Assembly: GCA_034092305.1 (NCBI GenBank)
Contig: JASJET010000271.1
Location: 62,001 to 126,000 of the forward strand
From: Diaprepes abbreviatus
Lineage: Eukaryota; Arthropoda; Insecta; Coleoptera; Curculionidae
Direction: 5' to 3'
Length of the DNA stretch: 64,000 bases
In this document: piece by piece, positions 10,163-21,300 of the stretch
Numbering within the stretch: the stretch's first letter is position 1
Layout of the letters: each line of letters opens with the position of its first letter
Translations under genes and position numbers: made by a program
The notes under the pieces: generated by a model
The model's input: only the letters and a program-made list of their open reading frames with translations
Database searches by the model: none
Told to the model about the DNA's origin: nothing

Positions 10163-10429
10163 ATAACATATTGTATGACTATATTTTTAATTTAAAATGT
10201 AAAATAAATAAACAATATATTGTAAAATAAAGTTTCTTATTTCAATCTTCATCATTAAAAACAATGACAATAAAACATCATACACATAAATAACATTTCA
10301 ATATTCTTGGAGGGAAGGTCAAATTCACCGACGACTACGACGTTATCTTCAAGGCTATGCCACTCGGAGTGCGTTCTCCTATTCTTTAACCTGCTTTCCC
10401 TTTTTTAGATTTTTTTTTGAAGTCGAGCC
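10163..10429. terminator. Convergent 3' ends of integrase and fibre-like paralogue
   Basis: Short AT-rich spacer between converging genes. AATAAA at 10203-10208 and again near 10227 can serve the integrase transcript. GC-richer sequence 10308-10390 holds no gene that I recognise. Confidence 0.4.
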
Positions 10430-10792
10430 TTACGACAGTGCGCTTAATGAGTCATTTAAAGGCTGATGATAGAGTATTTTCTGAATAACTTCAATTTTTG
10501 TTTTAAGCTCACTATTATTTTGGTATATCATGGGGAGGACATCCTTGTTAAATATGTCACATATTACAACTGCAAAATTGTGAAACTTTCTATTAACAAA
10601 GTGTTTTGTCACAGCATCGTCATCATCTTTAGGTTCGCCTAAGTTGGTTATGATTTTTCCACCCATATCATACTGCCCATCCGCTGTAAGTTTAAAACCA
10701 ATCCCTTGTGGTCCAGATAATATATGATATTTTTCATTACATTTCTGACGACCAAATTTATCAATTGTGTTGTTTCCTCGACTCATTTTCAA
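10430..10792 (-). CDS. Fibre-like Polinton protein, second paralogue
   Basis: 120 codons. NTIDKFGRQ, GPQGIGFKL, YDMGGKIITNLGEP and DDDDAVTKHFVN parallel the proteins at 395-883 and 57325-57810, and the MGGKIITNLGEP block is even closer to the trimeric fibre-shaft pattern. The C-terminal half is shorter. So a complete element carried two diverged fibre-like genes, one near each end. Confidence 0.6.
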   Translation of the reverse strand: MKMSRGNNTIDKFGRQKCNEKYHILSGPQGIGFKLTADGQYDMGGKIITNLGEPKDDDDAVTKHFVNRKFHNFAVVICDIFNKDVLPMIYQNNSELKTKIEVIQKILYHQPLNDSLSALS

Positions 10793-10940
10793 TCTTTACT
10801 AAACTATTTTATTTTTATTTGCCCTACTTATATTAAATATTTCAGCTGAGAAAAAGAAACACTGACTATGATCTACTGAGTTGGTATGTTTATAAAAGAA
10901 ATGAAACAAAACTGTGATTGTAACAGATATTTATTTACAG

Positions 10941-11384
10941 TTATTTAATTGCACAAATTATAAAAAATTTATTTTCCATGTCTTCATTTTCGTTGCTCAA
11001 AATTCTATCCCATCCGACACTATTTCGATCGTCAACGTCTTGGGCTGTTGCTGTTGCAGAAACCAATTCATATTTTGCAGCAAGCTCACCTGGTAAATGT
11101 GGAATATTGACGAGGTATTCTTTTAATTCTTCTTCAACCATTTCAGCACAAAATGTATCCATGTCTATGGAACCATATAAAAATTTGTCGCACAAGTGTG
11201 CCCCAGTCATATAATTGATTGCATCCCTGATCTCGTTCTTGTATTGATCTTTACTTGCCTCAACATGCGGCCAATCATTTGCGCTATCTAACATATCGTG
11301 AGCCATATTTCTTAATTCTCTTCCCAACCAAAATACGTATCTATCTACACATTCGTTGACGGTCGTCGTCGCATCAGCAGACAT
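10941..11384 (-). CDS. Unrecognised 147-aa Polinton protein
   Basis: Open from MSADATTTVNECVDRY at 11384. Largely helical and acidic with LPGELAAKYELVSATA in the middle of the C-terminal half. A decayed relative lies at 29905-30058 (LPGEPAAKYELILATAS), next to a decayed fibre-like gene, which shows that the order of these two genes is an element property. No known domain recognised. Confidence 0.6.
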   Translation of the reverse strand: MSADATTTVNECVDRYVFWLGRELRNMAHDMLDSANDWPHVEASKDQYKNEIRDAINYMTGAHLCDKFLYGSIDMDTFCAEMVEEELKEYLVNIPHLPGELAAKYELVSATATAQDVDDRNSVGWDRILSNENEDMENKFFIICAIK

Positions 11385-11591
11385 CTTTAACAGAAATAAT
11401 GAACACGCGTAAGTATTCTGACATGTGCAACTATATTTTAAATTTAATTACATCCTTTTTTTCAAACAATTTACATACAATTTACTCCAATGAGTCAAAA
11501 CGTAATAATGTTCGAGTATTGTTTCCAAAACCTCTAGTGTCCTACCCCAAATAAGTTAGAGTGTATTTCCCTTTAGTTTTACTTATAATAT

Positions 11592-11864
11592 CTACAATAT
11601 TGTCAGATAGTGTTCCCGCCACACGTTTTGGCAAAATGTCTCGAATGTGCTATTATCACCGTCATCGTGTAAAGCCACTAGAAGAGTTTTACCAAATCGT
11701 GTAGTCATTGAAACCATCTTTACAATTTTATACACTTTCCCCACAATCATTTCGGTAACCTTTTTTCTCTCTATAACCTCGAAATCTTTGCTGAGCATTT
11801 CATTAATTTCATCTAGAGTTTCTTTTGAAATACTCATTATTGTAAAAAAGGTATATAAATCCAA
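11592..11864 (-). CDS. Small conserved arthropod mobile-element protein (possibly OB-fold-like)
   Basis: 90 codons; the internal Met at 11837 (MSISKETLDEI) is the more likely start. The segment VGKVYKIVKMVSMTTRFGKTLLVALHDDGDN has the look of a family of small proteins common in insect and other invertebrate element ORFs, with a predicted beta-barrel feel. A single-strand DNA-binding role is possible but only inferred. Upstream lie a CTATAAAGG box (11973-11981) and several AAGGTCA-type sites. Confidence 0.5.
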   Translation of the reverse strand: MDLYTFFTIMSISKETLDEINEMLSKDFEVIERKKVTEMIVGKVYKIVKMVSMTTRFGKTLLVALHDDGDNSTFETFCQNVWREHYLTIL

Positions 11865-11964
11865 AAATTACCGTGAATATAAAAGCACCTTCAGAACACT
11901 ACACAAACACACTATTTGATGTTTATGCCACTGATATCTGCGACTGTTTGAAGTCACTGCTTTT

Positions 11965-12110
11965 CCCACTCACCTTTATAGCGAGTTTTCAAGGTCGAAT
12001 TTTAACAATGGTGGGGGTAGCTTAACGGTAGAAATATTGGGAGGAGTCTTCAAGGTTAAATGACTTCACACATTTAAATTGGTATAAGAATAACTCTAAG
12101 GTCAAAATAT
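11965..12110 (-). promoter_or_regulatory. TATA box and AAGGTC(A) sites upstream of the 11592-11864 gene
   Basis: TTCAAGGTCG at about 11987-11996, TTCAAGGTTA at about 12040 and CTAAGGTCAA at about 12098 are extended half-sites for FTZ-F1/ERR-type nuclear receptors; CTATAAAGG sits at 11973-11981 on the gene's strand. Confidence 0.4.
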
Positions 12111-12124
12111 AATGAAACAAATAA

Positions 12125-12414
12125 CTACATTTTATCTACTTTATTGACTGACATTTTTAGTCGTTCTTCTATACGTTTAACATTATCGTCTAAATCTAAA
12201 TTTCTTAATTTGTTTAATAATATTTGTCCGTTTTTATTTATTAAAAAATTCTTGCAAACTATACTCGCTAAAGTACACACTTCAGCATGGTCCATATACT
12301 TAAAAATACACTAAAATCCTGAGCTTCCGAATCTTGCATTTCATATGCGTAAAATTCCGAAGAGGCTGCAGAAATTAGAAATTCTTCGTATATTTCTCTC
12401 ACTAAACTTTCCAT
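12125..12414 (-). pseudogene. Small unrecognised Polinton gene, one frameshift
   Basis: Starts MESLVREIYEEFL at 12414; near 12300 the reading must shift to continue as VCTLASIVCKNFLINKNGQ and ends ..NKVDKM at 12125. The two frames overlap at the break, so a single small indel is enough. Helical, no known domain. Confidence 0.45.
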
Positions 12415-12443
12415 ATTAACTACTACTTCGTTAAACTTAAGTC

Positions 12444-12666
12444 CTACACTCTAATTTCACTTAACACAACCGGATCTGCAATGAAACTAATCAGTTTTTC
12501 CGAACAGTCACTAAAGCCCAACTTTTTTATTTCACAAACTAAGTCCAGTAAATTTAATGTTTTGCTACAATACGACATGCATCCGCAGCCTTTTCATATT
12601 CAAACGCCAAATCACAATAGCGTGACGCCAATTCTGCTCGAGTTTTCATTGCATCATTGAAGTAAT
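12444..12666 (-). pseudogene. 3' part of a small gene split by the 4.9 kb insertion
   Basis: The frame from 12666 (NDAMKTRAELASRYCDLAFE) runs to about 12570, shifts by one base, and continues to a stop at 12444-12446. Its 5' part lies at 17582-17649 on the other side of the insertion; once the TAAT duplication is allowed for, the two parts are in one frame. Function not recognised. Confidence 0.6.
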
Positions 12667-12990
12667 AAAATTTTTATAAAAAAATTGAACCGACTTCTAA
12701 AAGTGCGCTAAAAAGTGAAAAATAACCATAAATTTTTATATGAAATTGAACTTTTTGAAGTCGGCGCCAAATTATTTGTACACGAAATAAATAACTACTA
12801 ATATATACAAATTATGGTAAGAACGCAATTAGAAATAAAGTATTTTTAATCTGTTTATGCAAATCACATTTTGTCAGGTAAAACTTTGGCGCCGACTTCA
12901 AAAAGTTCAATTTCATATAAAAATTTATGGTTATTTTTCACTTTTTAGCGCACTTTTAGAAGTCGGTTCAATTTTTTTATAAAAATTTTA
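12667..12990 (+). mobile_element. MITE copy A with about 105-bp terminal inverted repeats
   Basis: Begins AAAATTTTTATAAAAAAATT and ends in its inverted complement; the arms contain GAACCGACTTCTAAAAGTGC and GAAGTCGGCGCCAA. The unique middle (ACACGAAATAAATAACTACT..) is read in this direction. A near-identical second copy lies inverted at 15798-16120, implying recent activity. Confidence 0.8.
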
Positions 12991-14165
12991 TTTTAATAGC
13001 TTTATTCGAAATTTGACTTTGGAAACAATTTCTGCTTCGATCGAGATGAAAATTAACCAAAAAAAAATAATAGTCATGTGATAAGAATTATCTGTCAAAT
13101 TTTAATTTTTTGCCAAAAAAAAATTCAAAAGTGGGGTGATATCTCAAAATACCGAAAAAAAATTATTAGGAATAGTTTTTCTAAATGCAATTTTCAGCCC
13201 ATATGCAAAATTTCAGCTGCATAAGATAATTTAGATTTTGTGCCCATTTTTTGTAAATGGCACCATTGTTACAAAATAAGACAACGCAACCTACACAAAA
13301 CTTCTTAGTTCTAACAGTGCTTCATGCCAGACATATTTTGTTTAAAGTAGCGCAATATTTTGTGTGTTTTTCTACAAAATCCAAATAGGGTTTTTAAAAT
13401 TTGGTCACATGTGATGCAAAGTTTATTTGTTTTTTATCCGGTATAAGGTAACTTCATAAAATATCTATTTGTGAAAACGTAGTATGTGTCTAAAAGTATT
13501 AATATTAAGAAAATAGTTTAACTGAAAAGTCTCAAACTTTCTAATAAAAAAAATCACAATATAAAAAAAAAGTTAAATTAAAATTTATTTTCCACCTAAT
13601 GCAGACTTTACTGATGACACTGTGTACTTGTTTGTGTCAATTATAATGTTTATTACTTTTAGATACAAACTACGTTTTCAAAAATGGTTATTTAGTGAAT
13701 TTGCCTTATACAGGGTGAAAAACAAATAAATTTTGCATCCAGTGTGACCAAATTTTAACAGGCCTATTTGGATTTTGTAGAAAAACACACATTTAATATG
13801 ACGTTACTGTAAACAAAATATGTCTGGAATTAAGCAATGTCAAAACTAAGAAGTTTTATGTAGGATGCGTTAAGTTTTATTTTGCAACAGTCGTGCAATT
13901 TACAAAAAGTGGGTAAAAAATCTAAATTATCTTCTACAGCTGATATTTTGCATATGGGCTAAAAATTGCATTTAGAAAAATTTTTTTAATAACTTTTTTC
14001 GGTATTTTGTGATATAACTCCACTTTAGAATTTTTTTTTTGAAAAAAAAAAAAAAATTTGGCAGATAATGCTAATCACTTTTTTGATTAATTTTCATCTC
14101 GATCGAAGCAAAAATTGATGCCAAAATCAAATTTTGAATAAAGCTATTAATAAAAATAGTTCCAT
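12991..14165. repeat. Foldback (long inverted repeat) element
   Basis: Sequence from about 13000 (AATAGCTTTATTCGAAATTT) to about 13540 is matched, inverted and diverged, by about 13620-14150 (..AATTTTGAATAAAGCTATT). Matching internal blocks include GATCGAGATGAAAATTAA, GCATATGGGC/GCCCATATGC and ACAAAATCCAAATAGG-type pairs. No coding capacity; the arms differ at many positions, so it is old. Confidence 0.7.
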
Positions 14166-15362
14166 ATGATGCAGACTTTACTAGTCACATTGTATATTTT
14201 AAGTACTAAAAAGAAGTCAAAGTCTCAATAACACAATAAATAAAAGCCTGGTAAGCTAATATTTATACATTATGTATGTATTTATTTATATATGCATGTA
14301 TTTATTTGTATATGCATGTATTTATGTAAATATATATAAATGGCTTGTTGAAAATAAAACAAAGGCATATAAAAAACTCATCAGATTATTAGTTTTTTCT
14401 GCAAATTTTATTTCACGTCTACCTTTAAGTTAATTGCATTACATATTCCTGTAAAATTTCTTCATAAATAATAACATTTTTATCACAGAGCACGTTGAAA
14501 TGTCTTGAGACTTTATCTTAAACATTCCTTTTTTATATCTCACAAATAAGTGAAAGTAACGGTAATTATTTTCATTACTATATTTTTTAGACAAAAAACT
14601 GATGAAATTATTAGGCTGTGACATACCAACGAATGAATGGCCCGTAATAACTCGTTTTCTTAAGTTTTGTCTTGCTTCTTATAAGCTATTTTACAAACAT
14701 AGTCATAATATATAAACCTAAACTAACCTGGCTCATATTTATTAGTGTTTGAGGGGGGATAAATTAATTCAATATACTAAAAAATACATGATACACGTCC
14801 AGGAAATTTGACTTACGTCGACCAAATTTAACGATTTCACTAATTTCAACCTGATGTACCACTATTTTATATCTGTTAATATTTTTCAAAAAATTGGTCT
14901 GTCTATGATTTAATATTCAATTTTAAGACAAAAAGGGTAGAGTGAGTTACTAAGTTGCTATTAGGCGAATTGAAATTTCATGGTCGTCGAATGTCTATAG
15001 TTTTTCCTGAGATGTGCTTCATTTCAAAGCGTGCAAAGGTGTTTTAGTGAAAGTGGCAAAATTGAAAAGATTATGTGAAAAGATGTGGTGTGAAAGTGAA
15101 AACATTTTTAGATAGGAAAATTATGTGCGATCGCCAAAAAAAAAACTTTAGATTCGTGTTCTACGGCCTCAAATCAAGGGCCATGCAAAAAATTAGCGGA
15201 ATACAAAGTGTTTCCAGTAATCCGAATAATTACCTTAATTACATTTTAAATCTTTTTCAAGTCGGTTTAGTTTTATTAAAAATTATTTATTTTATGTGTT
15301 TATCACCGATTCTCTAAGCTGACATTTTTATCTCTAATTAATAAATAGCTTTTACTTTCATA
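14166..15362. other. No gene recognised
   Basis: AT-rich sequence with short tandem TATATGCATGTATTTAT units at 14280-14330. Small open frames (14439-14624, 15075-15317) show no recognisable domain or start context. Confidence 0.5.
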
Positions 15363-15767
15363 CTAACTTACCACGTGAAATATCATCCACAATAAGATGT
15401 TTATTGAAATATATCCATCAGGTTGCATAACAATAGCGAAGAATAAAAAGCTTAGAAACGCTTTAGAAACCATTAAAAAAAAATCTATTTCAGCAAGATT
15501 TTTTATATGTCCCATTATTTCGTGGAGATGAAGTGTTAATATTTCCACCTTCTTAAGCACAGCGAATATAGTCTCCTTGGAGTCTTTAAATTTAAGGTGA
15601 GAAACAAGATATTTTACACTTTGGTATCTGCTTCTTGAGGCTAATAACAGGATCATTGTAATAATGCACTTCCAAAAATTATATAAATTTATGATTATAC
15701 TTGATAGCGGAAACAATGATAATGTTAACAATTTCGTCTTATAATTTTCAATTACATCACTCCACAT
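15363..15767 (-). CDS. Possible gustatory-receptor-like membrane protein exon
   Basis: 134 open codons with at least three hydrophobic spans (LSLFPLSSIIINLYNF, IITMILLLA, FFLMVSKAFLSFLFFAIV) and an intracellular-looking helix (LKKVEILTLHLHEIMGHIKNL). The 3' edge reads TTTCACGTG/GTAAGT, a good donor site on this strand. That layout resembles insect gustatory receptors, where a long helical loop precedes a membrane span, but sequence similarity is weak. If real, it is a host exon fragment carried inside the insertion. Confidence 0.3.
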   Translation of the reverse strand: MWSDVIENYKTKLLTLSLFPLSSIIINLYNFWKCIITMILLLASRSRYQSVKYLVSHLKFKDSKETIFAVLKKVEILTLHLHEIMGHIKNLAEIDFFLMVSKAFLSFLFFAIVMQPDGYISINILLWMIFHVVS

Positions 15768-15797
15768 TGCATAAAAAATATATATCCACTTAGATAT

Positions 15798-16120
15798 AAA
15801 ATTTTTATAAAAAAATTGAACCGACTTCTAAAAGTGCGCTAAAAAGTGAAAAATAACCATAAATTTTTATATGAAATTGAACTTTTTGAAGTCGGCGCCA
15901 AAGTTTTACCTGACAAAATGTGATTTGCATAAACAGATTAAAAATACTTTATTTCTAATTGCGTTCTTACCATAATTTGTATATATTATTAGTTATTTAT
16001 TTCGTGTACAAATAATTTGGCGCCGACTTCAAAAAGTTCAATTTCATATAAAAATTTATGGTTATTTTTCACTTTTTAGCGCACTTTTAGAAGTCGGTTC
16101 AATTTTTTTATAAAAATTTT
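15798..16120 (-). mobile_element. MITE copy B (inverted relative to copy A)
   Basis: Same 105-bp arms and same middle as 12667-12990, with the middle in reverse orientation; nearly no differences seen. TA-rich flanks. Confidence 0.8.
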
Positions 16121-16439
16121 ATTTTTCTATTTTTAGTTTTAGAATTCATTTTAATATTCATAAATTATTTGAACTAAGTACTAATCGAGATCAGTGTACC
16201 TCGCAATGACTCCAAACTGGCAAAAAAGTACTCATTTTATCCAAAGTTGTAAATCACCCTAAAATGAACCACTAAAAATTCTTTAGTTCTTAGAGTTTTC
16301 CAAATACCAATCAAATTGGGTCAAACGAATATTTAGTCTGTCATAGAGAATCCACTATCTTAAATTTCAAATTAATTTTAGATTGGTAATATAGGCCCTA
16401 AAACCTTCCATTATCGACATTTAAAGAAAATAAATTAAT

Positions 16440-17400
16440 TTTTTATCCACCATACGCTATATTGAATTTTTTAAAAATAATTTTAGATTTGTCATGTGTG
16501 ACCCTGAAAATCGGACAAAATTGATTTTTTTTGTCCGCCATATTGAATCCGCCATATTGAGTTTTTTAAAAATAATTTCAGATTCTTTATGTGAGGCCCC
16601 GAAAACTTTCCCATACCAATTTTGGAGAAAATAGAACATAATTGATTTTTTCTTCCGCCATATTGGATCCGCCATATTGAATTTTTAGAAAATTATTTTA
16701 GATTCGTCATATGCGACTCCGAAAACTCCCCCGTACCAATTTTGGAGAAAATCGGACAAAAACGATTATTTTGTCGGCCATATTGGATCCACCAAATTGA
16801 ATTTTTTTAAAATTATTTTATATTCGTCATATGCGACCCCGAAAACTAACCCGTATCAATTTTGGAGAAAATCGGACAAAATTAATTTTTTTGTCGGCCA
16901 TATTGGATCCGCCATATTGAATTTTTTAAAAATTATTTTAGATTTGTCATATGCGAGTCCGAAAACTCCCCCGTACCAATTTTGGAGAAAATCGGACAGA
17001 ATTGATTTTTTCGTCCGCCATATTGGATTCGCCATATTGAATTTTTTAAAAATTATTTTAGATTCGTCATATGCGACCCCGTAAACTCCCTCTTACCAAT
17101 TTTGGTGAAAATCGGACAAAATTGATTTTTTCGTCCGCCATATTGGATCCACCATATTGAATTTTTTAAAAATAATATCAGATTCGTTTTGTGCAACCTC
17201 GAAAACTCCCCCATACCAATTTCGGAGAAAATCGGACTAAATTAAATTTTTTTGTCCGCCATATTGGATCCGCCATTTTGAATTTTTTTAAAATAATTTT
17301 AGATTCGTTGGGTACAACCCCGAAAATTCCTCCATACCAATTTTGGAGAAAATCGGACAAAATTAATTTTTTTGGCCGCCATATTGTAAGCGCCATCTTG
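16440..17400. repeat. Tandem array, unit about 120 bp, about 8 copies
   Basis: Each unit holds CGCCATATTGAATTTTT, a TTTTAGATTCGTCATATGCG block, CCGTACCAATTTTGGAG and GAAAATCGGACAAAATTGA. Units differ at 5-15% of positions. Open frames on both strands follow the repeat period and are not genes. The array is followed at 17400-17581 by a tail, GAATTGAGAACCTCCTTC..GAAGTCGGTTAA, resembling ends of common insect non-autonomous elements. Confidence 0.9.
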
Positions 17401-17581
17401 GATTTTACTGCACCAATTTCATCTAAAAAAATATGGGACCACCGCAGCAACTTCCTTTATATAATGTAAAAAATTTCATTCAAATCGGTGCAGCCGTTCC
17501 GGAGTAATCGGTGTACATACATAAAAAAAAAAAAAAATACATAGTCGACGAATTGAGAACCTCCTTCTTTTAGAAGTCGGT

Positions 17582-17649
17582 TAATTACTTGCCATTTCAG
17601 TGAACTCATCGCCCAATTTTTTGACTGTCTCTTGCAAAGCACTATTCAT
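17582..17649 (-). pseudogene. 5' part of the small gene split by the insertion
   Basis: ATG at 17647-17649, reading MNSALQETVKKLGDEFTE up to the TAAT duplication. It continues in frame at 12666. No domain recognised. The next gene upstream ends a few bases away, as in a compact viral gene string. Confidence 0.6.
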
Positions 17650-17654
17650 ATTAT

Positions 17655-17972
17655 TCACTTATTTTTACACTCACGACACTTTTTTATTGCTGGTGGTGCC
17701 TCATCTATATAATGACGATATATTTGTTCATAGTGAATGTAACAGGGTAAACTTAACTGTAGTTCCTTGTCACACCGATATGGCGCTGGCAGCTTATCCC
17801 AAATTTGCCATAAACTCAGTGTATCAACGTAAGTTTTTAAATATTCGAGAGGAAATATTGCTAGATCCTTTTCTTCAAAATCACACAAACTTTTTAAATT
17901 ACTCTGATATAAACAGGTTACTCTGCCGATTTGCTCTATAATTCTTTCTTTAGATAGTTCCGTATCTGACAT
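17655..17972 (-). CDS. Unrecognised 105-aa Polinton terminal gene
   Basis: Opens MSDTELSKERIIEQIG at 17972 and ends CRECKNK. Helical N-terminal half, Trp/Tyr-rich middle (LSLWQIWDKLPAPYRC) and Cys pair at the end. It is the first gene inside the right end of copy 1 and is fed by the AAGGTCA-rich region at 18030-18240. No known family recognised. Confidence 0.5.
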   Translation of the reverse strand: MSDTELSKERIIEQIGRVTCLYQSNLKSLCDFEEKDLAIFPLEYLKTYVDTLSLWQIWDKLPAPYRCDKELQLSLPCYIHYEQIYRHYIDEAPPAIKKCRECKNK

Positions 17973-18029
17973 TTCACACTGAATGAATGTAAATAGACTC
18001 TCACAATTTTATAGAAGAATTTGCAAGGA

Positions 18030-18305
18030 CAAAATCATTTCAAGATCATCCCACCTTATTAACAACTATCAAGGTCAAAGTCAATATCATATTCAGGCCG
18101 ATTTTAAAGTCATTACTCAACGACTTTGAAAACCACGCGACCCGCAAAAGACCTTGACCTTGAAAAAATTGACTTTAAAAAATTCGACCGTGGAAAAATT
18201 TGACCTTGAAGAGTTTGATCTTGGCCTTGTGCGCGCACGCACGTGTGCTGTCAAAGTCGTCGCTATTGCACATGCGGAGGAGGGTCATCTTATTTCTTAA
18301 CTACT
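18030..18305 (-). repeat. Probable right terminal repeat of Polinton copy 1, AAGGTCA-rich
   Basis: Holds ATCAAGGTCAAAGTC, AGACCTTGACCTTG, TTTGACCTTGAAG, GATCTTGGCCTTG and GCACGTGTGC, all paralleled in the termini of copy 2 (62110-62373), and ends near TTAACTACT, resembling the copy 2 terminus GTTCACTACT. Diverged; the left end is outside the window so no target duplication can be tested. Confidence 0.5.
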
Positions 18306-18309
18306 TATA

Positions 18310-18384
<75 letters not shown>
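18310..18384. repeat. (TA)n microsatellite
   Basis: About 37 perfect TA units immediately after the presumed end of Polinton copy 1. Confidence 0.95.
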
Positions 18385-18387
<3 letters not shown>

Positions 18388-21300
18388 TACAAAGACAATC
18401 ACATTATGTTTATTATTAGATATTTTTTTTCAATGTACAGAACGAAGATGAACAGGCTAGCGATGAGTATGATTCAAACGGGGAAGATAACTCATCCCTC
18501 GATCCCAAGACCAAAGCCATAAATAAAGCGATAAAGGATCGTATCTGGAGGAGTAGTACTAATTAATTTAAACTGAAGAAGAAGATATTATCATCATTAG
18601 CGATGTCAATTTTTAATTAAATTTATTAATATTAACTGTATCTTAGAAAAATAAAAGTTGTGATACCTTTACATACAAAAACACTACAGTGAATAAAAAT
18701 GAAATACTTAATCGAAAATCTATACTACTTTATTAAATATTACTTTATAAATATTAAAGAATAGCAAATATTGATAAGTCTTCTAGGTTTCGAAACCTTA
18801 TTGGATTATCCTTAATGATAATTATGTCCAAAAATAAAAGCATAAGGACCACTCATTATCTTACCCATAAAAGAGCTAGAGTTCACTATTAAAATGTTCA
18901 TAAACTCGTAAAAAAGTTAACAGCATAGGGCTTAAACTGTCAAGAACAACAATAAGTCAAGAAAGTTTTAAACTCTAAAAATTCATGCATAAAAAAATCA
19001 TTTTGTTTTATTACTGAACTGGCAAAAATTGGGAATTTAATTTATTTTCGTTATACAACTATTTCCCTTATATATTTCAAGGTTTATCGCAGGGATTTTA
19101 TCCTTAATATCCCTATATTTGCGTTTATTTGTTGACATATGTAATATAAATTATGACAATATCACAACCAAAACCAAACTGGCCCACTAGAAGGTATAAT
19201 TTTCATGGCAAGTAGATCGGGTTTAACTCTTAAATCTTCTTAGTGAATATTGCTGTAAATGTTTAGTCCTTTAAAAGACTTGCTGTAACAAGTTGAGTCG
19301 TATTTATCTTTGTTTATAGGATTATAAATTATATTTATTCACATATCGTAGACTGTATATTTTTCTTTTCAAGAAATACCATCAGTTTTTAATACAAATG
19401 AAGCAAGTTATCCCTTACTGTGTGTGAATACATAGTAGACCCATTTCTGTGAATTTAGCCAACATATGTCTTTTTGCACCCTTTTCGAAAGAGGACATGA
19501 CTGGGTATATGTCTAAATATTAGCACGTTTAACCGATGTTACAGTTATACAAAATTTATACATGAGTTTTTGATACTACACATCTCGATTATTTTGGTGA
19601 CACTAATTGTTTATCTGAAGAAAACTTCGTTTTCTGACTGCACATATCCAACACCTACGGTTACATTTAAAATTCTAAAATGGTCTCTCGTAATCCTTAG
19701 GTCCATAAATTTTCGCAAAAAAAAAAAGTATTTCCGATCTCATCTTTGTCTAGACTCGTCATTAACCATATATTATCACCCGACAGGTATGAAGAATTGT
19801 CAGAATTTGAAAAGGAATAAAACATTTCCATGATGATGATTATTAAGTTTGGGTTCTATTGCCAGAACTGCATATGCTATATACCCTTTTTGATCCACTA
19901 ACTACATGTTATTTGTAGCATTATATATCCATGGGAACATGTAACTTACATTAAATAGATTTGTAAAATTTAACTATTGCAAAAGTTTTAGGTGATATTA
20001 TAAAAATGACTTAATATTAACACCATAATTCATATCCATTCAGATGACGGAAAAAACTCATCAACCGAGGATACTAACGTCATTTTTATATTATAGGTGA
20101 ACTCCGGTCTTCTCACAACATTGATCTAATATCTAAGGTTACTTTCAAAATTGGTGAAATTTTAGATCTTCAGAGCATTTAAACAAACGAAATGAAACTT
20201 TAGCTAAGATATTTAATTAGTGATAGTACCCATATACAATTTGAATGTTATTATCATTACATAAATTTAGATATATGAAGTCCCTATTGTAATCTTTGTA
20301 TATTTGAAGAATAGATCTTTATTACTGCACTATAGCTCTATAATTAACTCACGATAACAAACGTGCAAATATTCAAAGACCTTTGAAGTACCAAAGCAGT
20401 GGAAAAAATCCCACGGTATTTATATAGAAATTATCCTAGTAGTTTTAGTACCGAAAGTGCCTTGTTTAATTACACAAAATAGGCAATTTACATAAAAATC
20501 ATTGTTGGATATGAAGTTTCAACATCAAACCCTGAACTGAGCTACTCAGTAGTCATTCTGCGAAGTATTTCCAGTCAGGAATTTAAAACAGTGGGTGTGG
20601 AAAACATGCAGTGCCCAGGCTAATGAAAGACTTTTACGATAAGACGAAAATATTTTAGCTTTCCAAAATTGTGCTTTTTCAGATGTCTTACATAGTTGTA
20701 CATAAAAACAGGTTAAATCTATTGAATTGATATTATTAAGGAAAAAAATACAAAAATTCGCATAAAACAAATACACCATATTCTAGCAAAATGATAACTA
20801 TCTGTTTTTTTTTCCAAATGTTAGCTAAGCACTATCTACTCAAATCAATCACTCTGAAAACCCAGAAACAGTTTAGTGCTGTCTCGCGGATTTTCAAAAA
20901 GATATACAGATTTAATTAGTATTACTCTAATTCTTTAGGTAATTTCTTTTTAAACGCTATGTTTTTAAGGGTAGCAATTTTCTTTAAATAGAACCTAGCC
21001 TCAAATTGGCTGTTAAAAACCCTCAGTTAAAATATCTAAACAATTAACTAATAATCAAAAAGTAATATAGGGTACGAATAAAAAAGTTCTATTTAAAAGG
21101 GTGTTAACAAATTACAGAAATTATGAATTTACATTCTCAATGCAAATGATTAAATCCTTATTTTTGTTTTAATTTTCCAAGCACGAATTTCGATATTAAA
21201 CTAATCTAATTTGTTGACTAAAATTAGACAATTAAAAACGTTTAATAAAATTACACTGATATTAATGTACTTTATACAATGTGCAATACGAAGTCGCATA

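Larger units (their letters stand above)
12667..17581. mobile_element. 4.9 kb composite insertion in Polinton copy 1, flanked by TAAT
   Basis: TAAT occurs at 12663-12666 and 17582-17585, and the split gene on either side rejoins in frame. Near the left end is GAACCGACTTCTAAAAG and at the right end the inverted CTTTTAGAAGTCGGTT. Inside are two oppositely oriented copies of a 323-bp MITE, a foldback element, a receptor-like exon and a 120-bp tandem array. I do not recognise a transposase, so it is non-autonomous or an assembly of several insertions. Confidence 0.6.

Noticed and set aside
16457..17469. Several 60-95 codon frames on both strands
   Set aside because: They repeat with the 120-bp tandem unit and are satellite readings.
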